Shown: positions 1 to 7,836, counted from the stretch's first letter. The stretch is DNA of 12,906 nt from Zopfochytrium polystomum (GCA_025765615.1 JAIVFJ010000722.1:1-12906); one strand, 5' to 3'. Made by a program: numbers and translations. Notes: generated by a model not told the origin, from the letters alone.

Positions 1-341
1 CTCAACCCGACTTCCTTTGCATCCCATGCTGGCCGGTCGAAGCACACGAGCTTTCCGAGGTCGGAGTTTGAAGCCTTCACAGGCAGCATTATGTTCTATT
101 GGCGCTGACAAGGTCATCCAGCTCACCTTCATCCTGTCAAGACAAGTCTTCAACTGACACGTCCAAAGGAAGAAGAAAACGAAGAAGAAAGCAGGAAAAA
201 AAAAACAAAAAAAAAAAAAGAATGAATGAAAGGAAGAAAGAAAGAAAGAAAAAAAAAATGAATGGAAAGAAAAAAAGGAAACGACCAATAAATAGATCGG
301 CGTCTCCACCCTTGCAAACACCCCCCAACCACACACTCGCA
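1..341. other. Region upstream of gene 1, with a polypurine tract
   Basis: No gene is visible before the ATG at 342. From about 168 to 281 the plus strand is almost pure A/G (GAA and GAAA units with A runs of 9-13), giving a polypurine/polypyrimidine tract that ends about 60 nt before the start codon. Such tracts are common in fungal promoters and 5' UTRs and can exclude nucleosomes; that role is inferred. The open frames across it on both strands are low-complexity Lys/Arg or Phe/Leu runs and are not taken as genes. I see no TATA element I would defend. Confidence 0.5.
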
Positions 342-1920
342 ATGGCCAAGAACACCGCCGTCACAAAGAAGGCCGCCAAGGCCGCCCCCCCCGTCGTGAA
401 GAAGCGGCCGAGAAGGCCGTTGTCCCCACAAGAAGGCTGCTGCTGCCGCTGTTGCCCCGTTGCTGCTGCTGCTGTTGCGAAGAAGGCTGAGACCGCAAAG
501 GCCTCGAAGAAGGTTAGGATTCCCCCCGATGCTGCGATGGTTGGATGATGATGCGATGATGATGATGATGATGATGGCGCATATGAACCTTTCTTCTTTC
601 GAGTGCTGCTTTTTGTTGGTCGCTGGCTGGTTCGCTGGTTGAAAGGGGCGCGCCGCTCCGTGGGGGCGCGCGCCCCTTTGTCCCTGGTCGCAAGTTTGAG
701 TTGTTGGTTCTGACCCGATGCTTTTGCATGCGAATGCATTAGCAACCTGTGAAGGTGGTCGAGCCGGAGCCCGAGTCGGAAGAAGAAGAACAAGACGAGG
801 AGGAAGACGAAGAGTCTGCCGAGCAGGAGGACTCGATGGAGGATGCCAAAGGTAAACATCACGCGATGTACTTTCGTTTCCAGGACAACCTCCTCACGAC
901 CCATTTCTTTCAAAACAGAAGAGGCTGACGGAAGAGGACGACGAAGAGGACGAGGAAGAAGCGGCCGCCGAAGACGACGCCGAGGAAGACGCCGCCGAAG
1001 CGGACGCCGCCGAAGCGGACGCCGCCGAAGAGGACGCGAGGAGAAGAGGACGAGAGGAGGAGGAGGAGGAGGACGAGGAGAAGCCCGTCTCCAAGAAGCG
1101 TGCTGCCGAATCCGCTGCCCAGCCCGCGGCCAAGAAAACAAAGTCTGACGACGCCGCCGAGCCCGCCACCACCATCTTCATTGGCAACCTGCCGTGGTCC
1201 GCTGACGAGGACTCCATCGCGGCCGAGTTCGCCGACTGCGGAGAAGTCACTTCCGTCGTCCCCGTCGACCGGAACACCCAAAAGAAGAAGGGCTTCGGCT
1301 ACGTGACCTTCACCACGGAGGAGGCCGCCCAGGCTGCGGTCGAACTCGGCACCAAGACGATCGACGGGCGCGACGTGCGCATCGACTTCGCCGCCCCGTC
1401 CGCCCCCGCCAGAAGCAGGAAGGCGGCTTTGGCCGCGTCGAGCAGCCCAAGTCGAGCCCGACCGAGATCCTCTTTGTCGGAAACCTGCCCTTCTCCGCCA
1501 CGGAGGACGCCGTCGCCGAGTTCTTTGGCGAGCACGGCACCGTCGTGTCCACCCGCCTCCCCACGGACCGCGAGAGCGGACGGCCCAAGGGCTTTGCGTA
1601 TGTCACCTTTGGGTCCGTAGACGAAGCCAAGGCGGCCGTCGAGGCCCTGAACGGCAGACTTTGAGGGCCGTAACATCCGTCTCGACTACTCGTCCCCGCG
1701 CGACCCCAACAGCGGCGGCGGTGGCGGCGGATTCCGCGGTGGCCGCGGTGGCGGCTTTGGTGCCGGCGGCCGTGGCGGCTTTGGCGGCGGTGGACGGGGT
1801 GGCCGCGGTGGTTTCGGTGGTGGTCGTGGTGGCAACGGTGGGTTCGGTGGCCGCGGCGGAGGCGGTCGTGGTGGATTTGGTGGCCGTGGTGGTGGTCGTG
1901 GCGGCCACCAGCGGTTCTAA
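342..1920 (+). CDS. Nucleolin/Gar2/Nsr1-like RNA-binding protein (acidic N-terminus, two RRMs, RGG tail)
   Basis: This is probably a nucleolar protein that binds pre-rRNA and helps ribosome assembly, by analogy with yeast Nsr1, fission yeast Gar2 and animal nucleolin. Exon 1 (342-512) encodes a Lys/Ala-rich basic head from MAKNTAVTKK. Intron 1 is 513-742 (phase 0). Exon 2 (743-851) is Glu/Asp-rich. Intron 2 is 852 to about 918. Exon 3 runs to TAA at 1918-1920. RRM1 lies at about residues 177-250 (RNP2 IFIGNL, RNP1 KGFGYVTF). RRM2 lies at about 275-345 (RNP2 LFVGNL, RNP1 KGFAYVTF). The RGG/FGG tail is about residues 355-425 and ends HQRF. The total of about 427 residues is normal for the family. 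Frame slips are needed near 403-456, 930, 1411 (base lost) and 1656 (extra A); the last creates a TGA at 1662 inside RRM2. The domain order makes the identity firm, but the exact exon 2/3 joint is not. Confidence 0.9.
544..576 (+). repeat. GAT/ATG trinucleotide microsatellite
   Basis: Three GAT units (544-552), two bases of interruption, then seven GAT units (555-575). The repeat sits inside intron 1 of the nucleolin-like gene, so it should not affect the protein. The Met-run and His-run open frames crossing it are artefacts of the repeat. Confidence 0.9.
642..679 (+). other. GC-rich perfect inverted repeat in intron 1
   Basis: AAAGGGGCGCGC at 642-653 is the exact reverse complement of GCGCGCCCCTTT at 668-679, leaving a 14-nt loop. 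In the pre-mRNA this would be a very stable hairpin between the donor and acceptor of intron 1. A splicing or autoregulatory role is speculation. Confidence 0.8.
988..1032 (+). repeat. 15-bp in-frame minisatellite (Asp-Ala-Ala-Glu-Ala units)
   Basis: Three tandem 15-bp units (GACGCCGCCGAAGCG, the last ending GAG) encode D-A-A-E-A/E repeats in the acidic domain of the nucleolin-like protein. The period is a multiple of three, so unit-number changes would alter the length of the acidic stretch without breaking the frame. The Arg-rich and Ser-rich frames over the same bases are shadows. Confidence 0.8.
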
Positions 1921-2108
1921 GGTCCTTTCCCTTGGAAGGAAGCTCTCCACTGGATGTTGGTTGATAGATGATGGGTCTCCGGGACGGTGTTTTGTCCCTC
2001 TTTTTTTTCCTTCTCTCACGTCGGTTTTCCAAGTGCTTTCAGTTTACTTTTCTCTAGCCTGTATTTTATTGCACTCTTAATCTGGACCCAGGTCTGAGTT
2101 TATCGTCG

Positions 2109-2114
2109 AATAAA
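2109..2114 (+). terminator. Poly(A) signal AATAAA of the nucleolin-like gene
   Basis: A canonical AATAAA lies 189 nt after the TAA at 1918-1920. The 3' UTR before it is T-rich. The next gene's ATG (2195) lies only about 80 nt downstream, so genes 1 and 2 are tightly packed head to tail. Confidence 0.7.
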
Positions 2115-2194
2115 AGACTAGGTACCCCGAATGCCTTCACTGCGTTGCGTTTCGACGTGGTCTTCCTCGCGTCCCCTTGCAGAAGGAAACGCCG

Positions 2195-3290
2195 ATGCGC
2201 CTTGTCAAATTATCTACCAAAAAGGAAGGAAAGAAAGAACCAAGAGGAATCGCCGCAGCCGCCATCGAGTCCATCGCCGTCGACGAGAAGCTTCCAAGCA
2301 TGAAAGCGGCCGCACCTGCGACGACGAACAAGTCGACAGCCACGACCCAGACGAGTAAGAAGAGGAAGGTTGCCGCCGGCTCCACCGGCTGTGCGAAAAA
2401 GCGAAAGACCGTCTCCAAGGTCAACTTCACCGTCCCCACTAAGGTCAACAACACCAGCTACGCCGGCACCACCGTCTTCATCGCCAACTTCCCGCTCTCG
2501 TCCAGCGAATCCGCGATCGCGGAGGCGCTCGCCGAGTGCGGCAAAGTCGTCAAGGTCCGTCTTCCCGTCAAGCGGGGCCCCAAAAAGGTCAAGAAGGGCT
2601 TCGGATACGTGACCTTTGCACGGAGAAGGCGGCCCAGGTGTGCCGCGGCCCTCGGCTCGGTGACGATCGGCGACCGAAAAGTCGAGATCGGGCCCTTCGA
2701 AAAGCGGCCTACCCACCGCTCCGCGGACCCCCCGTGTCGGCCCCCACGGACACGCTCTTTGTCGCAAACCTCCCCTACACCGCCACCGTCCGGTCCCTCA
2801 CCCAGTTCTTTGGCGCGCACGCCGCCGTCACGTCCGTCAGCCGTGACAAAAAATTCAACAGCGCCGGCCCAACGGCACCGCGCACGTGCGGTTCGCGTCC
2901 GTCGACGAGGCAAAGTGGGCGTTGGAGACGGTGAACGGAGAGGAGTTTGAGGGCCGCGCGGTCCGGCTGGAGTACGCTGCTTCGAAACCCCCCCGCGGCA
3001 CCCCCCGCGGCCCCCCCGCCGCCGCCCCGCGCCCGTCGTGCCCGACTCGAGTTTACACCGAGCGATGCGGTCTTTATCGCAAAGCTTCCTGACACTGCGA
3101 CGGAGAAGGCGCTCGCCGAGTTTTGTGGACGGCACGGCAAGGTGAGGTCTGCTTTGTTCCCGTCGATCGCGATAGCGGGCGGCCGACGGGGGTTGCGCGG
3201 GTGAAATTCGCTTCTGCCGCCGAAGCCAAGAAGGCCCTCGCCGCCTTGCGAGGGGCCAAGTTTCAGGGTCGCACGATTGAGGTTTATTAG
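2195..3290 (+). CDS. Three-RRM RNA-binding protein, nucleolin-like paralogue without RGG tail
   Basis: A second RRM protein, directly downstream of and in the same direction as the nucleolin-like gene. The ATG at 2195 (MRLVKLSTKK) is the first in the coding frame; an earlier exon cannot be excluded. A Lys/Ser/Thr-rich head of about 85 residues contains a bipartite NLS-like stretch (SKKRK ... KKRKT). RRM1 is at about residues 90-165 (RNP2 VFIANF, RNP1 KGFGYVTF). RRM2 is at about 185-258 (RNP2 LFVANL, weak RNP1 GTAHVRF). RRM3 is at about 288-362 (RNP2 VFIAKL, weak RNP1 TGVARVKF). TAG is at 3288-3290. A Pro/Arg/Ala linker precedes RRM3. Slips are needed near 2619, 2640, 2720-2733, 2866, 3045 and 3165; four of the six look like lost bases. 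A nuclear RNA-binding role is inferred. The close match to gene 1 in RRM1 suggests a tandem duplication. Confidence 0.85.
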
Positions 3291-3369
3291 CTCTCTTTAG
3301 TGCAGGGCGTTAGGGGACTTGATTTGTTTGGTAAGGGGACGATGTTTATACCACCGCAGAGCAAAGCAC

Positions 3370-3375
3370 AATAAA
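3370..3375 (+). terminator. Poly(A) signal AATAAA of the three-RRM gene
   Basis: AATAAA occurs about 80 nt after the TAG at 3288-3290, a normal distance for a fungal 3' UTR. No competing signal lies nearer. Confidence 0.7.
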
Positions 3376-3534
3376 TGAAACGAGAAACCGCAGACGCGGC
3401 GGACAGTTCTTTCTCTGGGGCACGAACCGAACTTCCACGTCCGCTGATAGTGACAGGGATGGGGGCGAGGCGGTCATTAGACGACATATAGGATTTGGAG
3501 GTTCTGTTCAGGCTTTTTTTGTCCTTCCACTCCG

Positions 3535-3561
3535 TTTTTTTTTTTTTTTTTTTTTTTTTTT
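3535..3561 (+). repeat. Homopolymer run of 27 T
   Basis: An uninterrupted T27 in the intergenic region between the three-RRM gene and gene 3. Exact length is unreliable in most sequencing chemistries. It is the first of three runs of at least 27 within 282 bp. The rest of 3376-3878 holds no gene that I can support. Confidence 0.9.
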
Positions 3562-3719
3562 CAGCGCGTTTTTGTCGGCGGTAGCGCGTGGCGGTGTCTG
3601 GATCGTCGTTGGCGGAGGTTGTGGTTGTGCTTTTGCGTCGCGGTGGCGTCGAGTGGCGCGACGCGCGACGCGCCGAACATGAACCCATGGGTTTGGACCG
3701 AGCTCGAACCCCTGTTAGG

Positions 3720-3782
3720 TTTTTTTTTTTTTTTTTTTTTTTTTTTCTTGTTCTTTCTCTTTCGGACGCGAAAGAGATTTCC

Positions 3783-3816
<34 letters not shown>
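3720..3816 (+). repeat. T27 / A33 foldback with an internal 9-bp perfect hairpin
   Basis: T27 (3720-3746) and A33 (3784-3816) are complementary arms separated by 37 nt. Inside them TCTCTTTCG (3756-3764) and CGAAAGAGA (3769-3777) form a perfect 9-bp stem around a GACG loop. The whole could extrude as a nested hairpin of about 97 nt. It ends 62 nt before the ATG of gene 3, so it may act as a poly(dA:dT) promoter element that keeps nucleosomes off. No flanking target-site duplication is visible. Confidence 0.75.
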
Positions 3817-3817
<1 letters not shown>

Positions 3818-3878
3818 GCGACACGCCACTGCTCTTCAAGGCACCACAACCCGTTGTTCCCACACAAGCTCACCACCA

Positions 3879-5509
3879 ATGGATCCCTCTCAGCTCATCT
3901 CCTTTGGGGCCGGGTTCCTGATCTCTGCTGGGACCACCGTAGTTTTGGTAGGTGTCCTTCTGAACCTGTGCAGTTGTTCTGCCCTCGTACCTTAGTGTAC
4001 CGGGTTTCAAGTTCGCCGAGTTCTCTCTCGGTGTTTTTGTCCGATATTTTAACGGTCAACGATGAGGGGCGCAAAGGAACATGACATGAGGTCACACGTC
4101 ACTTCTCGTCACCGCCTCTCCCACGCGTTTCAGGCCTTTATTTAGGCCTTTATTTCTGACATTTCCAACCTACGAAAAGGCGACAGCGTACTGGGACTCT
4201 ATCGCCAGGATAAACAATCCAGTCCTGTTGTGGACGATGATTGTTGCCATCGTGCTCCAGACAGAAAACGGTCTTCAAAACGGTTTCTTGACTCTGAAGG
4301 TCTCGCGAGACTTGGACTTTGAGTCTTACGTTAAGATGCAGTGTGAATTTGCGTGTAAGCACCAACCTCATTGACCACATTCAATCGCTCACCTCTGTTG
4401 ATTCCCTTCTCCCAAAAAAGATCTCAATAATTTTAGGGTAAATGCTGTCTCTCCAGATATCCAAACCTTAACTGAGAGGGAAACAGATGGTCTTCTTGAC
4501 CGTCCATGCCACCTATCGCGCCCTTCTCATTTCCGGAGTACGGCAAGTCGTTTTGCACGCGATCTCAGCCGCTATTTTCGCGAGCAGTACAATCCTTCAC
4601 ACGTTAGTCTCGCCTTTCGACATCCTGCATCAGATTTTTCATTCATAAACACGGTTTTTGACCACTTTCGCCTATACTCCGCCCCCACCTTCCCGACACG
4701 CCCAGGCTCGGTAAAGAAAACTTCCTCTTTCAGAAGCAAAAATTTAACACTGCTTCTCGCGGTTTAGCTGTTCACTACTACTACCAAAATTGGCAGGTAT
4801 GCAACGCAAAGCACTTACGATGCAGTGATAAACCAATAAACAACAGATGAACCACAATCTTTCCCCGACTTTTGAGTTCACGGTTATGTCCTATGTTGTG
4901 ATAGTATTCAACGGGGTCGTTATGGTTTTCTTCTTCAGTCTTTCGCAAATCACGATCATTCGCTCCATGTCTCGAGTGTAAACACTAGCGCGTCGAGCGC
5001 GATTGTCGCAAAAATGCTGATCCGATGCGTTTTATACGCTCTGCTATCTGTTGCGTTTGTCATGTTTGGCAGTATGTGAATGACTTCTGCAATTGATCTC
5101 GTCCAACTGACGCGATTGAACAAAAAAACTAGGCTCTGTCGTCAATTGGTCAAAGTACGGTATGTATGTCGAAGCCATGGAGCTGCAAAATTACTCATTG
5201 TCCAAACTTGCATTTTCCTGGTCATCCTGAAATTGCTTCCGGCTTCTCTTGGGAATCGAAAGCTCCGTAAGTCTTAATCGTTTCTGTTGCTTTTTCGGCC
5301 TCAATCTCTCATCCCTCTCGCCTTGCCAATCTCAAATCTAAAAATACTTCAAATTTGGTAACCCATCAAGATACGGATCCCACGTTGCGGCCAACCTCTT
5401 CATCGTGATGCTCCTGTCCGACGCCGGCATGGTTCGCGACATTGTGGATCATTTCAAGAACAGCAGCCAGACAAGCAGCCAGCTTACCAGAAAGTCGGTT
5501 GCAGCGTGA
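3879..5509 (+). CDS. Putative multi-exon seven-transmembrane protein, family not recognised
   Basis: I assemble about seven exons, each with one or two hydrophobic helices. E1 3879-3947 (MDPSQLISFGAG, TM1). E2 from 4134 or 4146 to 4354 (NPVLLWTMIVAIVLQ, TM2). E3 about 4479-4602 (MVFLTVHATYRALLI and ISAAIFASSTILH, TM3-4). E4 about 4734-4796 (VHYYYQNWQ). E5 4847 to 5071 (FTVMSYVVIVFNGVV and VLYALLSVAFVMFG, TM5-6; slip near 4975). E6 5133-5266 (slip within). E7 5371-5509 (AANLFIVMLLSDAG, TM7, then a Ser/Thr-rich tail ending RKSVAA). Supported introns with matching phase are 4355-4478, 4797-4846, 5072-5132 and 5267-5370 (the last only after the E6 slip). The E1/E2 and E3/E4 joints do not match in phase, so a small exon or indels may be missed. 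Seven helices with a short N-terminus and polar tail suggest a receptor-like fold; that is inference. Confidence 0.5.
4132..4155 (+). repeat. 12-bp tandem duplication that doubles a 3' splice site
   Basis: AGGCCTTTATTT occurs twice in tandem (4132-4143 and 4144-4155). Each copy begins with the AG of a possible acceptor (CAG at 4131-4133 and TAG at 4143-4145) followed by GCC. The period is 12, so the two acceptors differ by exactly four codons in frame. Confidence 0.7.
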
Positions 5510-5705
5510 ATTCAAGAGTTTTGTCCAAGTCTTGAGGGAGGCCAAACTCATTACAAGGGATTCGTACGCTTTTTCTCTTCGAGTAATCTTCAAGACTGAG
5601 GACCAGCTTTGGTTTCTAGAGAAAGGAAGTGAAGATAACGACTGAAGAACATTACAACCATAAAAGTCCGGTATATTTTCTTGAAAATTGAATAACAGCT
5701 CCAAT
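5510..5705. other. Intergenic DNA after the putative 7-TM gene
   Basis: No gene, RNA or clear poly(A) signal is visible here. A 67-codon open frame (5442-5645) overlaps the last exon of the 7-TM gene in another frame and has no recognisable motif, so I do not call it. The sequence is less GC-rich than the flanking genes. Confidence 0.4.
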
Positions 5706-5916
5706 GGGCCAACGAGTAATACAACCCGCCGACGGACCAACTCAATAACGGAGGACGTGCTCGCCGAGTACTGTGGCTAGCACGGCGAGGCGACATCCAC
5801 TCGATCGCGTGAGCGGACAGCATACGAGCATTTTGGCGTCTGGCAACGAAGCAAAGTCGGCCCCCTCTAAAGGGTCCCAAGTTTTTCAGGGTCGCGCGAT
5901 TAAGGCTTTGCGGCTA
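5706..5916 (+). pseudogene. Decayed RRM-gene fragment
   Basis: This stretch resembles the RRM genes upstream at DNA level but has no open frame. ACGGAGGAC followed by a GCCGAGTACTGTGGC-like block (5748-5777) matches the helix-1 region of RRM2 in gene 1 (ACGGAGGACGCCGTCGCCGAG) and RRM3 in gene 2 (GCCGAGTTTTGTGGA). GATCGCGTGAGCGGACAGC (about 5803-5820) matches the loop coding for DR-SGRP in both genes. ACGAAGCAAAG (5846-5856) matches the EAK segment. The block at about 5877-5912 (CCCAAG, T run, CAGGGTCGCGCGATTAAGG) matches the end of gene 2 (GCCAAGTTTCAGGGTCGCACGATTGAGG). A TAG at 5778-5780 and several indels break it. The left edge at 5706 is approximate. Confidence 0.65.
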
Positions 5917-6091
5917 AACTGATTTTCTAATTGCAAGGGGTCTAACTTTTGTCTTTGGTGCCCAATCACAGTTCCTTGGGTTTCATTAACAAGGACATGA
6001 GTTCAGAGACAGTGCCGAACGAGGCGGGTGTGAGTACCGATTCCGAGAGAAAACGAAGACTTAATGACTGAGCGACGCCAGGAATCCACCC
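5917..6091. other. Spacer between the RRM relic and gene 4
   Basis: No gene or RNA visible. I looked for a minus-strand AATAAA for gene 4 (TTTATT on the plus strand) and found none. The bases just after the relic (GCAAGGGGTCTAACTTTTG) may faintly echo the 3' UTR of gene 2, but too weakly to claim. Confidence 0.4.
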
Positions 6092-7375
6092 TCACTGATA
6101 GGGAGGAAGGTACACATCAGCCGCCGCTGCGGCGCTGGCGAACGAAGCGCTGCGCACCGCCGACTGCTCCTCCATTCGGCGGAGACTGACTGCCGTGCGC
6201 AACGCCGGCACGTCGCGGAGACCCACCCCGTGACTCTCACCGGCACACCGACCTGTCTGATCGCGCCCCCGGGATCACCACGTCGACCACCATTTCATGC
6301 CCAACTACCACGTTCATCCACCGCCCTGACGGGTTCACGCACCCGCCCCCACCCACACCCGCGCGTCGATCCCCGCCGGCGCGTGCTGCCTCGCCTCCAC
6401 CGTCCACGGCGGCACCACCATCGCAAGCGTCTCCGCAGTCCTCCCTGCTTCGGCGGCCGCCGCCACCGCCGCCGCCGATGCGGAAGCCGACGCTAATGGG
6501 CGCGGCATCGCTGTCGGAAGCATCGGCCGGGCCGCCGCGAGCGGCTTCCGCCCCGCCGACGCGCCGCTGCTGCCGCCCCCGCCGCCGGCCCCGACGCGCG
6601 CGCACGGTCAGAGCGACACCCGCACTGGCGCGCCCAGCTCGCGCGAGGGGCTCTCCTTGTGCGCCGCAAACTCGACCAGCGTGGCGGCCGCAAGCGAGCC
6701 GCGGACGACCGCTGGCGGTGCGCCTTTCCCCACTCCCACCACCACCGCCGCCGCCGGGCGGACGCGGACGGTGATGAGGTCCCCGGGCGTGCACACGGCG
6801 GGTTGCACCTCGACGACGACCGCGTCCTACGGTGACGCAGCCCCTGGCAGCGCAACAGAGGCGGTGAGCGCCGCCGCGCCGTCATCAACCGCGGCGACGA
6901 GGGTCTCCGCGAGCTCTTTTTGGTGGGCGGCGGCGGCGGCGGCGGCCGGATCCAATCGGCAGGAGGTGCCAACGAGCGGGGGCACAGCCGCGCCAGGATC
7001 GACGAGAGTCTGGTCCTGAATGGGAGGCCGCCTCTCGCCGTTCCGACGCGGCGGCCGCGGCCCGGCGTGTGCGATCGCAGCAGCCTGGCTATCGCGCCGC
7101 TGCTTGTCCTGCAAGACCGACAGCGAGTCGTGCAGGATGGACGCGCCCCCGCCGCCCGCGCCGCGGCTCCGGCGGCGACGTGCTGGAAGTCTGGGACGAT
7201 CGGCTCGTTCCGTTTCGCCGTCTCGTTCAGGTCAAAGTCGGGGACGGTGGTGAGCAGGTGTGTTCGGACGGCAGGGTGGGCGGCGAAGAAGGCGGAGTTT
7301 GGCGACCAGCTCGGGTGCGTTGGGTTGGCCCTTTTCGTTCATGAAGAACAGGTGGATGCCGTAGTCGGTCGCCAT
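6092..7375 (-). CDS. Unrecognised Ala/Gly/Pro-rich protein
   Basis: I do not recognise this protein. The start is the ATG at 7375-7373 (MATDYGIHLFFMNEKGQPN), in good context (GTCGATGG). The frame then slips near 7290 into FFAAHPAVRTHLLTTVPDFD and again near 7140 into SILHDSLSVLQDKQRRDSQ. From there one frame runs to about 6335, broken only by TAG (6827-6829) and TGA (6608-6610). It includes a beta-rich segment (VQPAVCTPGDLITVRVRP ... GSLAAATLVEFAAHKESPSR) and RTAETLAMVVPPWTVEARQ. Further slips lead to VNPSGRWMNVVVGHEMVVDV and a last open stretch GLRDVPALRTAVSLRRMEEQ that ends in PPYQ and TGA at 6094-6092. That gives about 425 residues: a short alpha-helical head (Leu/Gln-rich, possibly coiled), low-complexity Ala/Gly linkers and a beta-sandwich-like middle. 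No signal peptide or TM is evident. It diverges from gene 5. A true gene is likely because natural-looking sequence continues from slip to slip on this strand only. Confidence 0.5.
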
Positions 7376-7836
7376 CGACGTCTATTCGGTTCGGAGGTGA
7401 CGGTCTTACAAACAAGTAGGGGTGGTGGGGTGGGGAATAAAGGCAGCAAGTAAGAATATGGATCCCGTGATGAGGCTGGGCATCGATGTGGCTTGCCTGC
7501 TGAGAGCCTGCCTCGGCCCCCCCCTATGTAGCAGCCACCACATTGACATTGTGACTCTTTTTGTTTTTTCTTCTTTTTTTTTTTCTTTCATATATTTTTT
7601 TCGCCTTCGATTATTTTTTTCGCACCCCTCTCATTCCAGCTCACGATGATGATGAGCAGGAAGGTCTCGTCTCCGCGTTGCCTGTATTTAAATATATTTC
7701 CAAATGAAGCAAGCCGGCCATCTCTCTCTTTCGATCGCGCACTCACCCGATGTCATAGTCCCTCTCTCTCTCACACACACACACACACACTCTCTCTCTC
7801 TCACACTCACACTCAACGCAAGCAATATTGTTAACG
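7376..7836. promoter_or_regulatory. Divergent intergenic region serving gene 4 (-) and gene 5 (+)
   Basis: This is about 460 bp between two divergent start codons. A pyrimidine-rich tract with long T runs spans about 7555-7620. An AT-only stretch, TATTTAAATATATTT (7685-7699), lies about 140 nt before the ATG at 7837 and is the best TATA-like element for gene 5. A CT/CA microsatellite follows. No gene is supported here; the small frames are Leu/Ser/His repeats. Promoter use is inferred from position. Confidence 0.5.
7761..7815 (+). repeat. Compound (CT)n-(CA)n-(CT)n microsatellite
   Basis: A CT run (7762-7771), about nine CA units (7772-7790), CT again (7791-7800), then irregular CACACT units. 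It lies in the putative 5' UTR of gene 5, ending about 20 nt before the ATG at 7837. Length is probably polymorphic. Confidence 0.9.

Larger units (their letters stand above)
513..742 (+). other. Intron 1 of the nucleolin-like gene
   Basis: The donor GTTAGG follows AAGAAG. The acceptor ATTAG is followed by CAACCTGTG. Both sides are in phase 0, and the downstream frame opens straight into the acidic domain. At 230 nt this is the longest well-supported intron here; most others are 50-125 nt. It holds a GAT microsatellite and a strong GC-rich inverted repeat (separate entries). Its short open frames are not coding. Confidence 0.75.

Noticed and set aside
540..720. Box C-like ATGATGA and box D-like CTGA in intron 1, suggesting an intronic C/D snoRNA as in animal nucleolin genes
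   Set aside because: The box C copies come free with the GAT repeat, there is no terminal stem next to the boxes, and no guide could be tested.
988..1032. Spaced repeats as a CRISPR-like array
   Set aside because: Units are directly tandem with no unique spacers and keep the reading frame; this is a coding minisatellite.
137..1281. Long minus-strand open frames over gene 1 (Arg/Pro-rich, Ser-rich, Gly/Leu-rich)
   Set aside because: They are the complement of GC-rich acidic and repeat sequence. They carry no domain, and the plus strand shows clear RRM motifs with splice sites.
1310..2032. His/Arg-rich and Thr/Ala-rich minus-strand frames, resembling metal-binding proteins
   Set aside because: They are read-through of the GGC/CGT repeats of the RGG tail on the opposite strand.
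3535..3816. Poly(A)/poly(T) runs as tails of retroelements or processed copies
   Set aside because: No reverse transcriptase, element body or target-site duplication is visible beside the runs.
6230..7453. Plus-strand open frames across gene 4 (Pro/Arg-rich and Gly-rich)
   Set aside because: They are low-complexity complements of the Ala/Gly codons. Only the minus strand gives continuous natural-looking protein with a good start context.
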